A stretch of 61,682 nucleotides of DNA from the NCBI GenBank assembly GCA_009929445.1, contig SAAL01000006.1, forward strand, positions 1-61,682. Reading direction: 5' to 3'. The notes under the pieces are model-generated. The model had not been told where the DNA came from, did not search any database, and worked only from the letters and a program-made list of their open reading frames with translations. The translations under genes were made by a program, and so were the position numbers. Each line of letters begins with the position of its first letter. The first letter of the stretch is position 1. The DNA is from Bacteroidia bacterium. GTDB lineage: Bacteria > Bacteroidota > Bacteroidia > Bacteroidales > Paludibacteraceae. Positions 10,846 through 20,001 of the stretch are shown piece by piece.

Positions 10846-12168
10846 CTATAAATCTTTTAGCAGAATTTCCTCATGAATAAGGTCTGATTTTTCCTGTATT
10901 TCTATCATTTTTTGCCAGAAGGCATCCATTTCTTCATTTTTTGATTCCAGAAAAAGTTCAGAACCTTTCATGTCGAGTTTCATTTCCATTGTTTTCAGTG
11001 TGAGCTGATTAATGTCAACTGCGGGCAGATATGCTTTTACACCTTTTCCGGTTTCTGTTAAAGCTATGATTTGTGATTCGGTAAGATCGGTAAGGATTGT
11101 ATTCAGCAGTCTGATAGGAAGTTTGTACTGACTTACTATTTGCTCCTGGGTCAAAGGTGGTTCGTTTGCCTGAAAGCGTTTCACAATGACGTAAGTGACA
11201 AACATCGTGAGGCTTCTTTTGTATCTGTTGCTTATGTTGTCGGTGTCCACTTCGTAATCAAAATGACGCAGATTTTGCGAAACGTATGAAATTTCGGCGC
11301 CAATAAGAAAAATAAGGCAGGAAATATTCAGCCAGATAAGTAATAGCGGTATGGCGGCAAAGCCACCGTAAATGGCATTGTAGCGTGTCAGATTTATCTG
11401 TCCGCTCACGTACAAACCCTGAAATGCCTGAAATAAAATGCCAGTAATCATTCCGGCAATGAGTGCATTCAGAAAACGTACTTTTGTGTTCGGAACAATG
11501 AGATAAATGAGTGTGAATAACAGTCCGCTGGTGAGATATGGAATGGTGGAAATGATGAACTTCATTATCGGAGTAAAGATCTGAAAAAGGAATGATTCCT
11601 TCAGAATGGTGTTTACATAAATAGAAAGCCCGCTGCTGATGGCCATCAAAATAGGAAATATAAGTAAACCCGAAAAATAAAGTGTGAATTGTTTAAGTAC
11701 AGACCGTGATTTCTGTACCTGCCAAATGCTGTTGAGTGCAGTTTCGATTTGAGCAAAAAGATTGTAAACCGAATAGACAAGAATTCCCAGTCCGATTCCG
11801 ATAAATAATCCGCCGCTCATCGAATCCAGGTATTTTCTTACAAATTCCATGATGGTCGGTATGAGGTTGGCCTGTGCAGCAAATGTATCCTGCAAAGCCG
11901 TTTCGATGGTGGTTTCTATTCCGAAACCTTTGGCGATGGCCGAAATAAGTGCAATGAGCGGTACAATGGCAAATGAAATGGAGTAGGTGAGTGCGGAAGC
12001 CCGGATACCGAGCTTGTTTTTGGTGAAACCTCTTACAGAAAGGTAAATGGTTTTGATAATATTGTAGGTAATCCGGCGTGTTTTGGTCAGCTCGTTGCCG
12101 GTGATTCTCCAAATATCGAAGCTTACGAATTTAAACGCATACTTTATCCAGTCTGACAGTTTTTTCAT
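10846..12168 (-). CDS. YihY/BrkB-family inner-membrane protein
   Basis: This is a polytopic membrane protein of 440 residues from the family once misnamed ribonuclease BN. An N-terminal cytoplasmic stretch contains RASALTYSISFAIVPLIALI, the family's conserved first helix. About six hydrophobic segments follow up to residue ~300 (LLIWLNISCLIFLIGAEISY near the end). The C-terminal ~130 residues are soluble and resemble a winged-helix-like extension common in Bacteroidota members. Function is unknown; transport or envelope roles have been proposed for the family. It is separated from the RNase P RNA gene by about 90 bases and reads the same way. Confidence 0.85.
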   Translation of the reverse strand: MKKLSDWIKYAFKFVSFDIWRITGNELTKTRRITYNIIKTIYLSVRGFTKNKLGIRASALTYSISFAIVPLIALISAIAKGFGIETTIETALQDTFAAQANLIPTIMEFVRKYLDSMSGGLFIGIGLGILVYSVYNLFAQIETALNSIWQVQKSRSVLKQFTLYFSGLLIFPILMAISSGLSIYVNTILKESFLFQIFTPIMKFIISTIPYLTSGLLFTLIYLIVPNTKVRFLNALIAGMITGILFQAFQGLYVSGQINLTRYNAIYGGFAAIPLLLIWLNISCLIFLIGAEISYVSQNLRHFDYEVDTDNISNRYKRSLTMFVTYVIVKRFQANEPPLTQEQIVSQYKLPIRLLNTILTDLTESQIIALTETGKGVKAYLPAVDINQLTLKTMEMKLDMKGSELFLESKNEEMDAFWQKMIEIQEKSDLIHEEILLKDL

Positions 12169-12257
12169 TTTGTATGATGCTCAAAGTTTGAGATACAAAG
12201 TTGAATTCAGGTAATCACTTATACCGGATAAGTGTTCATCTGTATGGTGAATAAAAA

Positions 12258-12678
12258 AAAACAGCAGATCTGTAAGCCGGGTTCTGTATTGTACACGTGG
12301 CACAATTGTTTGTCATTTATCTGGTTCTGCCATCACTGACCGAATCTAGCAATCTACCCCCCGGCATCGGACGAGCCATCCTACTGCGCCGGTATACATG
12401 ATCTTGCAACCCATAAGGTGTACGGCAATCTGTGTTGCCACAGGCTCCGGTGGGCTCTTACCCCGCCTTTTCACCCTTACCCCGACACCTCATCCGCCCT
12501 GCGGGCACCCTCTCCCGAAGGAAAGGGGAAATGGAAAGGTGATTTCGGAGCGGTAATTTTCTGTTACACTACTTTGCCATCACTGACAACTTCCCGTTAA
12601 GAAGTATGGTGCTCTGCGTTGCCCGGACTTTCCTCAATCCCGCATGAGCGGGACAGCGACAAACCGAACTGCTGTTCA
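12258..12678 (-). ncRNA. rnpB: RNase P RNA (bacterial type A) with an enlarged P12 arm
   Basis: On the minus strand the 5' part contains GAGGAAAGTCCGGGC and the 3' part contains ACAGAACCCGGCTTA, the universal P RNA anchors. GGTAAGGGTGAAA, which follows P12, is also present. The P1 helix is AACAGCAG (12676-12669) paired with CTGCTGTT (12267-12260), directly followed by a run of T that should terminate transcription. The region between ACAGAAAATTACCG and GGTAAGGGTGAAA is P12. Here it is about 65 bases and includes C/G-rich sequence like the dispersed repeats elsewhere in the window. The RNA forms the catalytic subunit that trims tRNA 5' ends. Confidence 0.95.
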
Positions 12679-12829
12679 TCTGCAAAGATACTATCTTTTT
12701 GATTAATACGCAATATCAGTACAATATGTGAGGTTTTATGAGTCGAAAATGCTTACAATCTATTATCCTTATGAAGAAATAATTCATTAATAAAAACTAA
12801 AATTGATGATAATTCATAAGAAAATTAGT

Positions 12830-12837
12830 TACCTTTG
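12830..12837 (+). promoter_or_regulatory. Candidate -7 box upstream of the small acidic protein gene
   Basis: TACCTTTG matches TAnnTTTG exactly. A TTG at 12803-12805 lies 24 bases upstream, one base outside the 17-23 range described for Flavobacterium promoters. It would leave a leader of about 48 bases. Confidence 0.5.
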
Positions 12838-12891
12838 GTGGTTATTTTGTCACATCAAAAAAATAAGTTATAACTAAAAACAAAACATCTT

Positions 12892-13224
12892 ATGAAAACA
12901 GAAGAAGACGATTTATTGATTTATGACGACGACGATGCCGTAAAATTCATCGTAAATCTGGTAACCGGCGAAATGAAAGACCGGATTACCGAAGATAACG
13001 TAAATTATGTATTGGATGTACTGTATGATTTCTACGATGAAAAAGGATATATGGGCGATGATATTGCCGAAGAAGCAAGTATAGATGAAGAGGAAATGCT
13101 GAAATATGTTGTAAAAGCTGCAAAAAAGGATGGATTTGACCTTACCGAGGATGAAATTCAGTTTGTTCTGGATGGTGAATATGAGTACGGAAAATCGCTG
13201 GGGATTTATACTGACGAAGAGTAA
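12892..13224 (+). CDS. Small acidic conserved-type protein, function unknown
   Basis: I do not recognise a named domain. The 110-residue product is strongly acidic (DDLLIYDDDDAVKFIV near the start, ending YTDEE), has no signal peptide or membrane segment, and looks all-helical. It has its own promoter box upstream and a hairpin terminator downstream, so it is probably transcribed alone. Codon use resembles neighbouring genes, which supports it being real. It lies just before the lipid A acyltransferase gene but is separated from it by the terminator. Confidence 0.75.
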   Translation: MKTEEDDLLIYDDDDAVKFIVNLVTGEMKDRITEDNVNYVLDVLYDFYDEKGYMGDDIAEEASIDEEEMLKYVVKAAKKDGFDLTEDEIQFVLDGEYEYGKSLGIYTDEE

Positions 13225-13250
13225 AAAATAAAAATTTGAATTGTATTGTG

Positions 13251-13286
13251 AAACACCTTGACATACGTATTTCGGGGTGTTTTTTC
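13251..13286 (+). terminator. Intrinsic terminator after the small acidic protein gene
   Basis: AAACACC at 13251 pairs with GGTGTTT near 13282. The stem is extended by two G-U type pairs and followed by a run of six or more T. Confidence 0.7.
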
Positions 13287-13298
13287 CTTTATTGAAAG

Positions 13299-14180
13299 AT
13301 GACTTATTATATTGTATACGGATTAGTAAAATTCTTGTCATTGTTTCCTTTCGCGGTGCTTTATGCATTGTCGGATGTGCTTTACCCGGTTATTTATTAT
13401 ATCATCGGATACAGAAAACAGGTGGTTAGAGACAATCTCAGCTATTCATTCCCCGAAAAAACAGAACAGGAAAGAAAAGCAATCGAAAAGAAATTCTATC
13501 GTCATTTCTGCGACCTGATTTTTGAAAACATCAAATTTGCAGGCATCAGTGTAAGTGAAATTAACAAACGAATGCTGTACAATAATTTCGAACCTGCCCT
13601 GAAGCACCTTGATGAAGGGCGAAGCGTGATGTTATACTCTTCACACTACGGCAACTGGGAGTGGAATTCATCATTTATATTACACTTGCCAAAAGATATG
13701 CCCATTTATCCGATTTACAAAAAACAAACCAGCGAGGTGTCTGACAGAATAATTCACAAAATAAGAAATCATTTCGGCACCGAGACTATCGAGATGAAAA
13801 ACCTGCTTCGTGTGATGGCTGCCATGCGCAGTGAGGGCAGGTTCGGGATGTTCGGAATGATTTCAGACCAGTCGCCCACGCGCGAAAGTTTGCATTATTT
13901 CACTCAATTCCTGAATCAGCATACAGCTGTAATTACCGGTACGGAACAAATTGCACGCAAATTTGACTATCCGGTGTATTATGCCCGCTTGAAAAAACTG
14001 AAAAGAGGTTATTACACTTCCGAACTGATACCCGTTTCACTTCATCCGAAAGAAACACCGGAATTTGAAATCAGCGAAAAATACATGCGATTACTCGAGG
14101 AAGACATCCTGCGCGACCCGGCTATCTGGTTGTGGACTCACAAAAGATGGAAATACACGAGGGAAAAAACGGTTGAATAG
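13299..14180 (+). CDS. Lipid A biosynthesis acyltransferase family (LpxL/HtrB-like)
   Basis: This is an inner-membrane acyltransferase that adds a secondary acyl chain to lipid A. It has 293 residues, an N-terminal hydrophobic segment (YGLVKFLSLFPFAVLYAL), and the family catalytic HxxxxE motif in SSHYGNWEW. The later QSP and W.H.RWK segments (WLWTHKRWKYTREK at the C-terminus) are also typical. Which acyl position it uses cannot be told. The next gene on the strand is a glycosyltransferase 91 bases downstream, which fits envelope assembly. Confidence 0.9.
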   Translation: MTYYIVYGLVKFLSLFPFAVLYALSDVLYPVIYYIIGYRKQVVRDNLSYSFPEKTEQERKAIEKKFYRHFCDLIFENIKFAGISVSEINKRMLYNNFEPALKHLDEGRSVMLYSSHYGNWEWNSSFILHLPKDMPIYPIYKKQTSEVSDRIIHKIRNHFGTETIEMKNLLRVMAAMRSEGRFGMFGMISDQSPTRESLHYFTQFLNQHTAVITGTEQIARKFDYPVYYARLKKLKRGYYTSELIPVSLHPKETPEFEISEKYMRLLEEDILRDPAIWLWTHKRWKYTREKTVE

Positions 14181-14271
14181 TTATAAAAAATTAATTGTTG
14201 AGCCATTTTAGGAGCTTGATTCAATTATATCAAATATTAAAAAATCTTATTTATCATATTTAAATAAATAT

Positions 14272-15342
14272 ATGTCGGTATCAGTAGTAATACTTAACTG
14301 GAACGGGAAAAAATACCTCGAGGAATTTCTCCCTTTCTTGCTTGAAAGTGTAAGCGATATGCCTGAAGCTGAGATTGTGGTGGCTGATAATGCTTCTACC
14401 GACGATTCGGTAGCGTTTCTCAAAAAACACTATCCAACTATCAAAACAGATGTTTTTGACCAGAATTACGGTTTTGCAGGCGGTTACAACCGCGCTTTGG
14501 AGAAAATCAAAAGCGAATATTACGTGTTGCTCAATTCGGATGTGGAAGTGACGAAAGACTGGCTGAAAGTCCTCTACAATTACATGCAAAGCAATCCGCG
14601 TGTGGCAGCCTGCCAGCCCAAAATCCTTTCGTACCACCGCCGCAACTATTTTGAACATGCCGGAGCTGCAGGCGGATATATCGACAAGTATGGTTATCCG
14701 TACTGCCGCGGACGAATTTTTGGAGAAATAGAAGAGGATAAAGGGCAATACGACGATATACGCGATGTGTTCTGGGCATCGGGAGCCTGTTTTTTTATTC
14801 GTTCGGAAGACTACTGGAATGCAGGCGGGCTCGACGAAGCGTTTTTTGCTCACATGGAAGAAATAGACCTTTGCTGGAGGCTCAAAAGCAGGGGAAGGCG
14901 CATCGTATGCAATCCACAAAGCGTGGTTTATCACATTGGAGGAGGCACACTGAAGACCGAACATCCACGAAAAACATACCTGAATTTCAGAAATAATCTC
15001 CTGATGCTTTACAAAAACCTCCCTCACAAGAGTTTGAAAAAAACCTTTGATGTACGGTTTTACCTGGATAATTTAGCCGCTTTTCATATGCTTCTTCAGG
15101 GTAAAATACAAAACCTGAAAGCTATTACCGATGCCCGTACCGACTTCAGAAACATGCAGGCTGATTTTGCCGAAAAACGAAAAGAGAATATCCTGAAATC
15201 TGTTCAGTCAACTTTTCAGGAAATTTCGCAGAGCAGTCTGTTGTATGAATTTTACATCAAACGCCGTAAAAAATTCAGCGATATTCCCCGTAATGAAATT
15301 ATCGTTGAATTTGAAGAACCGCAACAGGAAAAAGATGAATAA
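14272..15342 (+). CDS. Family 2 glycosyltransferase
   Basis: An inverting GT-A glycosyltransferase. The N-terminus (SVVILNWNGKKYLEEFLPFL) is the nucleotide-sugar binding strand. IVVADNASTDDS follows, then the DxD-type metal site LLNSDVEV. The acceptor-side segment GLDEAFFAHMEEIDLCWRLK carries the ED pair typical of rhamnosyltransferase-like GT2 enzymes. The C-terminal ~100 residues are basic and helical and may sit on the membrane. Donor and acceptor are unknown. It ends 22 bases from the convergent FemAB-like gene. Confidence 0.9.
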   Translation: MSVSVVILNWNGKKYLEEFLPFLLESVSDMPEAEIVVADNASTDDSVAFLKKHYPTIKTDVFDQNYGFAGGYNRALEKIKSEYYVLLNSDVEVTKDWLKVLYNYMQSNPRVAACQPKILSYHRRNYFEHAGAAGGYIDKYGYPYCRGRIFGEIEEDKGQYDDIRDVFWASGACFFIRSEDYWNAGGLDEAFFAHMEEIDLCWRLKSRGRRIVCNPQSVVYHIGGGTLKTEHPRKTYLNFRNNLLMLYKNLPHKSLKKTFDVRFYLDNLAAFHMLLQGKIQNLKAITDARTDFRNMQADFAEKRKENILKSVQSTFQEISQSSLLYEFYIKRRKKFSDIPRNEIIVEFEEPQQEKDE

Positions 15343-15364
15343 CCACATTTCCCGGAATGCGGCT

Positions 15365-16495
15365 CTAACGAACGTGATAGCCCTGGCTGTAAAGTTCGGT
15401 GGCTGTAAAAATATTGTATTTTTCCACATTCAGCGGATAATCCCAGCATCCGAGGCTATGGAATATTTCACCTCCAAAGCCGGTTTTGAAACGATACAGG
15501 CCATACATGGGGTGGTTTACGTCCGGACCGGGTGAAACTCCGAACATATCGTATTCGGTGCAACCTTTTGACTTCGAAATTTTGATAGCTTCCCACTGCA
15601 AAGCATAGGTTGCCATCAGATTTCGGTGCTCAGCCGACGAAGCACCATAGAGGTAAGTACCCCTGTGTCCCGTAATGATTAAAAACATGGCTGCCAATGG
15701 CTTACCATTGTATTCTGCCACCAGCAGTTTGACTTCTGCCGGAGATTTCGAATCGTTTATTTTGGTGGTTAGCACAGCCCGAAAATACTTTACATCATTC
15801 AGAAATATGTTGTTTCTGGCCGCAGTTTGTTTATACAGATCATACCATTCGTCAATCTGATCGATATCTGAGCTCCTCACCACAACTCCCTTGCGCAATG
15901 CCAGTCCGATGTTATACCTTGTTTTTGCTTTCATGGAAGCGAGTATTTCATCCGTTTCACGATTCAGATTAAGATAAATGGTATTCGAAGGCAGAATGTT
16001 GTAACTCGCTTTCCGGAAGTTCCAGTTAAGAGTATTGAAGTTGAATCTGAGTTCCTGAGTAGTGGTTGGCGGCTCGCCCAGCCAGTAACCGTTTTCATCA
16101 AAATGATCGCTGTCTTTAGCCCAGTATGATTGCCAGCACAGATCGTACCGGATCATGATGCAGTTTTTGGGCAGAAATGAGCGGATGCTTTCCGACAATT
16201 CTTCAAGAAACATGCCCTGAAATTCTTCTGCCGGCTCCAGTTCGGGCCCGTAAGGCACATAAGCTATGGAATGATCGCGGTCAATTTTTTGCAATATGAC
16301 CAGCAAATCAGATACAATTATATCATCCTGCTGAGATGCAGGAGTATGATAGATAAACGATTCCTTTGATTTGAAGTTGATGGCAATGGTAGTTGCACCC
16401 AGCTTCTTCTTAACTACCGACCAGAATGCCGTTTGCTGCACGATGGGCGTGGAATATAATTCGCTTATGTCTTTGGTCTGAATGTTCGTCAGCAT
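15365..16495 (-). CDS. FemAB-like peptidoglycan bridge / GNAT-fold aminoacyltransferase
   Basis: This resembles the lipid II:glycine glycyltransferase (FemX/FemAB) family, made of tandem GNAT-like domains. The C-terminal half has LLVAEYNGKPLAAMFLI and GTYLYGASSAEHRNLMATY, followed by ALQWEAIKISKSKGCTEYDM and YRFKTGFGGE, which are recognisable family blocks. Length is 376 residues from ATG 16495. A further in-frame ATG at 16570 is rejected because a good -7 promoter box lies between the two (16531-16538). In Bacteroidota, which have directly cross-linked peptidoglycan, such proteins may modify another substrate, so the exact reaction is open. Confidence 0.82.
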   Translation of the reverse strand: MLTNIQTKDISELYSTPIVQQTAFWSVVKKKLGATTIAINFKSKESFIYHTPASQQDDIIVSDLLVILQKIDRDHSIAYVPYGPELEPAEEFQGMFLEELSESIRSFLPKNCIMIRYDLCWQSYWAKDSDHFDENGYWLGEPPTTTQELRFNFNTLNWNFRKASYNILPSNTIYLNLNRETDEILASMKAKTRYNIGLALRKGVVVRSSDIDQIDEWYDLYKQTAARNNIFLNDVKYFRAVLTTKINDSKSPAEVKLLVAEYNGKPLAAMFLIITGHRGTYLYGASSAEHRNLMATYALQWEAIKISKSKGCTEYDMFGVSPGPDVNHPMYGLYRFKTGFGGEIFHSLGCWDYPLNVEKYNIFTATELYSQGYHVR

Positions 16496-16530
16496 AATTT
16501 TTTTTCTGAAAATAAATGATTCAACTCCTG

Positions 16531-16538
16531 CAAAGGTA
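16531..16538 (-). promoter_or_regulatory. Candidate -7 box for the FemAB-like gene
   Basis: The minus strand reads TACCTTTG, an exact TAnnTTTG. It decides the downstream start at 16495 for the FemAB-like gene. No TTG is found at 17-23 bases. Confidence 0.5.
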
Positions 16539-16636
16539 AGGACAAACATCGGGGAATAAAAATATCTCATACAACCTGAAAAATTAAAAGATTTGTTTCA
16601 TAAGGTGTTAGATATAATTTATTCGAAAAAAAGCGT

Positions 16637-16644
16637 TAAGTTTG
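16637..16644 (+). promoter_or_regulatory. Candidate -7 box for the DUF5686 gene
   Basis: TAAGTTTG matches TAnnTTTG and lies 22 bases before the ATG at 16667, implying a very short leader. The -33 element is not evident. Confidence 0.5.
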
Positions 16645-16666
16645 TATTCTGTTTTTATTTTTCCCG

Positions 16667-18838
16667 ATGCTTATAAAATATTTCACTACCATATTATTCT
16701 CATTCATTTCTTTAGCTCTCTTTGCTTCCGAAAATCTGTTGGTTGACAGTATCATGAAACAGGTGATGAGAGCTGCAGAAACCTACAGCGGTGTGACCAG
16801 ATCGTACGAGGCTGATGTGTATATGCGTACGCTGGTAGAAACAAAAAAGAAGAATTTTCTGTACCAGTACACCTATATGATACCGAATTTTGTACTGCAC
16901 GACCGCAAAAACGACCAGGCCATTATCGAGTCGGTAAGCAAACTTATCTTCAGGGCACCAAACAATTACTCCCAGGATATCAACTATGTGACCGGCACAT
17001 TGACCAAAAAAAGTGATATCGCCATGCTGCCTTTCCGGTTTGTGAGTATGGATGTGTATGATGAAAGTGCTCACGGTGAGATATTTTTTCTCCCGCTTCG
17101 TGAAAAATCGTCCAGATATTACACCTATTCTATCTCTTACGTCGAACATCAGGACAATCGCACCATTTATTCCATCAATTTTACGCCCATATATAAGAAT
17201 CCACAACTCATAAGTGGTTATTTTCTGGTTGAAGACAATACCTGGCGCGTACTTGGCATGTATGGCGAAGGTAATGACCTGTTCGTTGATTTTACTTTTG
17301 ATATCCGGATGGGCGACAAAATTGCCAATCAGTTTCTTCCGGTAAAATTTAATATTGTACAGGTTTACAGCTATCTGGGCAATGTGGTGTACAACGAATA
17401 TCAGGCCGATCTGGATTATAAGAACATCGAATTTAAAACCGTTGAAACCAAAAAGAAAAACTACAACCTGGGCAACAGCTACCGCGTTCGTATGGATTCG
17501 GTGCCGTTGAACAACGACACGGTGCTTTGGGAACAATTCCGCACCTCACCGCTGAATGATCAGGAAATTGAACTTGTGGAAACGCATAATAAAAGGGCAA
17601 TGATTGCCAAAGCCGAACGGATGGCTAAAGACTCGCTTTCGCCTCAAAATGATGCAGCTTTACAGTTGATGAAGAATGTGGCTATAAATACCAACTACCG
17701 GTTCAAATCGGGCGACTTACGCTTTAGCGGACTGCTCAATCCATCCATGATAGGCTATTCCACCATCGATGGCTTATCGTACGGACAAAAAATGGCGCTG
17801 GCCATCAATCTGCCCCGTGAACAGCGAATCAACGTGAATCTTTTCGGAGGATATATTTTCGGCAGAAAACAACTCCGGTATGGTATTAAAAGCGTATGGA
17901 ACTACGAACCCACCAAACTTGGGTACCTTTCACTGTCGGCCGGAAGAGGAAATCCTTCCTACAGTTCCCGCTTTCTCGGTTTGATAAAAGACAGTCTGCT
18001 CAATTATGACGAACTGAATCTGGCTTATTACATCGACTATTATTTCAAGCTTTTCAACAATATTGAAATCAGAAATGGATTACAGCTCGGCCTGGGTATC
18101 GACTATCATATCCGTCAACCAAATAATAAAAATCAGGTCAGTCCTGTCTATAACGGTTTTCATCAAATACTCACTACTCAGTACAATTTTGTGCCCCTGA
18201 TTAGTGTAAGCTGGACACCCGAACAATATTATGTGATGGACCGAAATCAAAAAGTGTATGTTAGGTCGGATTATCCCACTTTCAAAATAGAATTTGCTCA
18301 AAGTATCAACGGAGTGTTGGGAGGAAAATCGTCCTACAACAGAGTGGAATTTGATGTAAATCAGCGGATTAAATTTGGATTGATGAAGAGTCTGAACTAT
18401 CATGCCGGTTTTGGAATATTCAGTCGGCAGAAAAATGAGTATTTCAACGATTTCAGCTATTTTGCCAAGTCTTATTTTCCCGAAACGTGGGGCGATGGAA
18501 TAGGAGGCGGATTCAGTGTACTCCGGTATCGTTATTATAACTCAACCGATAAATATGCCCAGGCACACCTGATGTATGAATCATCGACTTTCCTTTTTAC
18601 ACGATTGCGCAGTCTGTCGAGCGGAGTAGCCCGTGAGAGGTTATATTTGAGTCAGCTATACACCCCGTTCATGAAATCATATACCGAACTGGGTTACGGA
18701 ATCGGGAACCGGTTTCTGAATGCAGCAATATTTGTCGGTTTTCATCAGCTGAAATACGGAAGTATCACGGCTAAAGCTGCATTCATTGTAAACAGAAAAA
18801 GAGCCGGAGTAGGCCGACCCTGTAAAATTAAATGGTGA
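16667..18838 (+). CDS. DUF5686 family outer-membrane protein
   Basis: A signal peptide (MLIKYFTTILFSFISLALFA) leads into a 723-residue protein of the Bacteroidota DUF5686 type. The N-terminal part contains the family segment VYMRTLVETKKKNFLYQYTY. The middle has repeated strands, and the C-terminal ~350 residues look like an outer-membrane beta-barrel with alternating aromatic strands (LFGGYIFGRKQLRYGIKSVW, GYGIGNRFLNAAIFVGFHQL). Many family members carry an N-terminal carboxypeptidase-regulatory domain before this; it is absent here. Function is unknown. It is convergent with the lipoprotein gene, 16 bases away. Confidence 0.8.
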   Translation: MLIKYFTTILFSFISLALFASENLLVDSIMKQVMRAAETYSGVTRSYEADVYMRTLVETKKKNFLYQYTYMIPNFVLHDRKNDQAIIESVSKLIFRAPNNYSQDINYVTGTLTKKSDIAMLPFRFVSMDVYDESAHGEIFFLPLREKSSRYYTYSISYVEHQDNRTIYSINFTPIYKNPQLISGYFLVEDNTWRVLGMYGEGNDLFVDFTFDIRMGDKIANQFLPVKFNIVQVYSYLGNVVYNEYQADLDYKNIEFKTVETKKKNYNLGNSYRVRMDSVPLNNDTVLWEQFRTSPLNDQEIELVETHNKRAMIAKAERMAKDSLSPQNDAALQLMKNVAINTNYRFKSGDLRFSGLLNPSMIGYSTIDGLSYGQKMALAINLPREQRINVNLFGGYIFGRKQLRYGIKSVWNYEPTKLGYLSLSAGRGNPSYSSRFLGLIKDSLLNYDELNLAYYIDYYFKLFNNIEIRNGLQLGLGIDYHIRQPNNKNQVSPVYNGFHQILTTQYNFVPLISVSWTPEQYYVMDRNQKVYVRSDYPTFKIEFAQSINGVLGGKSSYNRVEFDVNQRIKFGLMKSLNYHAGFGIFSRQKNEYFNDFSYFAKSYFPETWGDGIGGGFSVLRYRYYNSTDKYAQAHLMYESSTFLFTRLRSLSSGVARERLYLSQLYTPFMKSYTELGYGIGNRFLNAAIFVGFHQLKYGSITAKAAFIVNRKRAGVGRPCKIKW

Positions 18839-18854
18839 GAATAGAAAAATCCTG

Positions 18855-19805
18855 TTAAACCGGCAGCAGCACTCTTTTTCCGTTTTTCCAGTAGCAGGCT
18901 TTGTATTCGGCATCGAATCTGCCCACCGCTCCGCCTACATAAATATCATTCCCATCAATGAAAATGCTGTAACCTACAGCGTTGTCTTCCAGTTCGGTCA
19001 ATAATCCGTTTTTCCAGTAGCAGGCTGTGTGTCCGGTGGTTTTTGAATTCGCCTTGTTGTAAAAACCAACTGCATAAACATCATTCCCGACAGTGAAAAT
19101 CTGATTTACTTCGCCGTATTTTTCATTTAACTGAACAATTTCCTTGTTTTTCCAGTACATCGGAAAATCCATCAAACCGCCTACGTAAATGTTATTACCA
19201 GAGCGATGAACGCAACTTACTCCGTTGAAATTCAGGTTTTTATCTGGCATAGGCAGAACGGTAATTTTTCCGGTACCTTCGCGATAGAATGCTTTGGCAG
19301 GCAAAAGATAAGAGCCGTTGATATAAATCTCTCTTGTACCGAAAAAACCGGCAAAAACCTCATTCTCAGCAGCGTCAACTGAATGAAAGTATCCCAGTGC
19401 CAGCGTGTCCATGGCAAAGCGTTCGCCATTTTTGAAATAAATAAATTGATTTCCGGGTTCGAATGAATATATGCGGGGAAACTTATATTCAACAATTGTA
19501 CCTTCGTTATTTTTGTAAAGCGTAGAAGCAAGGTAATAATTATCAATGGTTGTACGGTAAAAACTCCCTTTCGGCATAAAAGCCTGCAGAGCCTGAGCAT
19601 CGGTTTTTGTGTTGTCAATCAGGTATTCTGTATTCACATTGTAATTGTCGTTCACGAGTGTGGTCATCCCGGCTTTTCCGTCTTTCACCATAATGGAAAG
19701 CACAGTACTCATTTTAATATTATCCATTTCAAGGTCGTCATTCTTACTGCAACCTGCAAGTAAAAATGCTGTCAGGATGATTAATATAGACGTTGTTTTA
19801 TTCAT
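18855..19805 (-). CDS. Lipoprotein with repeated YWKNG/IYVGG beta-propeller-like units
   Basis: The start MNKTTSILIILTAFLLAGCSKN is a type II signal peptide with lipobox LAGC, so the mature protein is lipidated at Cys19. The body (316 residues in all) repeats units of the form DVYAVG / DIYVGG followed by ACYWKNG, at least four times. This suggests a propeller or a set of beta-meander blades. I do not recognise an enzyme motif. The Asp/Lys after the lipidated Cys (CSKNDD) does not give a clear Bacteroidota surface-export signal. No operon partner is evident. Confidence 0.75.
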   Translation of the reverse strand: MNKTTSILIILTAFLLAGCSKNDDLEMDNIKMSTVLSIMVKDGKAGMTTLVNDNYNVNTEYLIDNTKTDAQALQAFMPKGSFYRTTIDNYYLASTLYKNNEGTIVEYKFPRIYSFEPGNQFIYFKNGERFAMDTLALGYFHSVDAAENEVFAGFFGTREIYINGSYLLPAKAFYREGTGKITVLPMPDKNLNFNGVSCVHRSGNNIYVGGLMDFPMYWKNKEIVQLNEKYGEVNQIFTVGNDVYAVGFYNKANSKTTGHTACYWKNGLLTELEDNAVGYSIFIDGNDIYVGGAVGRFDAEYKACYWKNGKRVLLPV

Positions 19806-19950
19806 AAGGCTTTTTTTTATAATAGTTGGTTTTCCAATTCTGCTTTATTATATGATGAAAATAAGCATCAAAACGCTGCATACAATGTTGTTAAATAATC
19901 TTAAATGAGCATTTTTTTTCCTTTCTTCTCCTTGCTGATTACGGAATAAA

Positions 19951-19980
19951 AAACAGCCGGAGATTATCCGGCCGCTTTTT
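19951..19980 (-). terminator. Intrinsic terminator after the flotillin gene
   Basis: GCCGGA (19956-19961) pairs with TCCGGC (19967-19972) around a five-base loop. On the minus strand the stem is followed by TGTTTTTTATT. A T-run on the other side makes it possibly bidirectional. Confidence 0.7.
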
Positions 19981-20001
19981 AATATAGGATTTGAATACTT
20001 A

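Noticed and set aside
12418-12600. Open frame of 60 codons on the plus strand
   Set aside because: It lies wholly inside the RNase P RNA gene and includes the repeat-like P12 sequence; no protein features.
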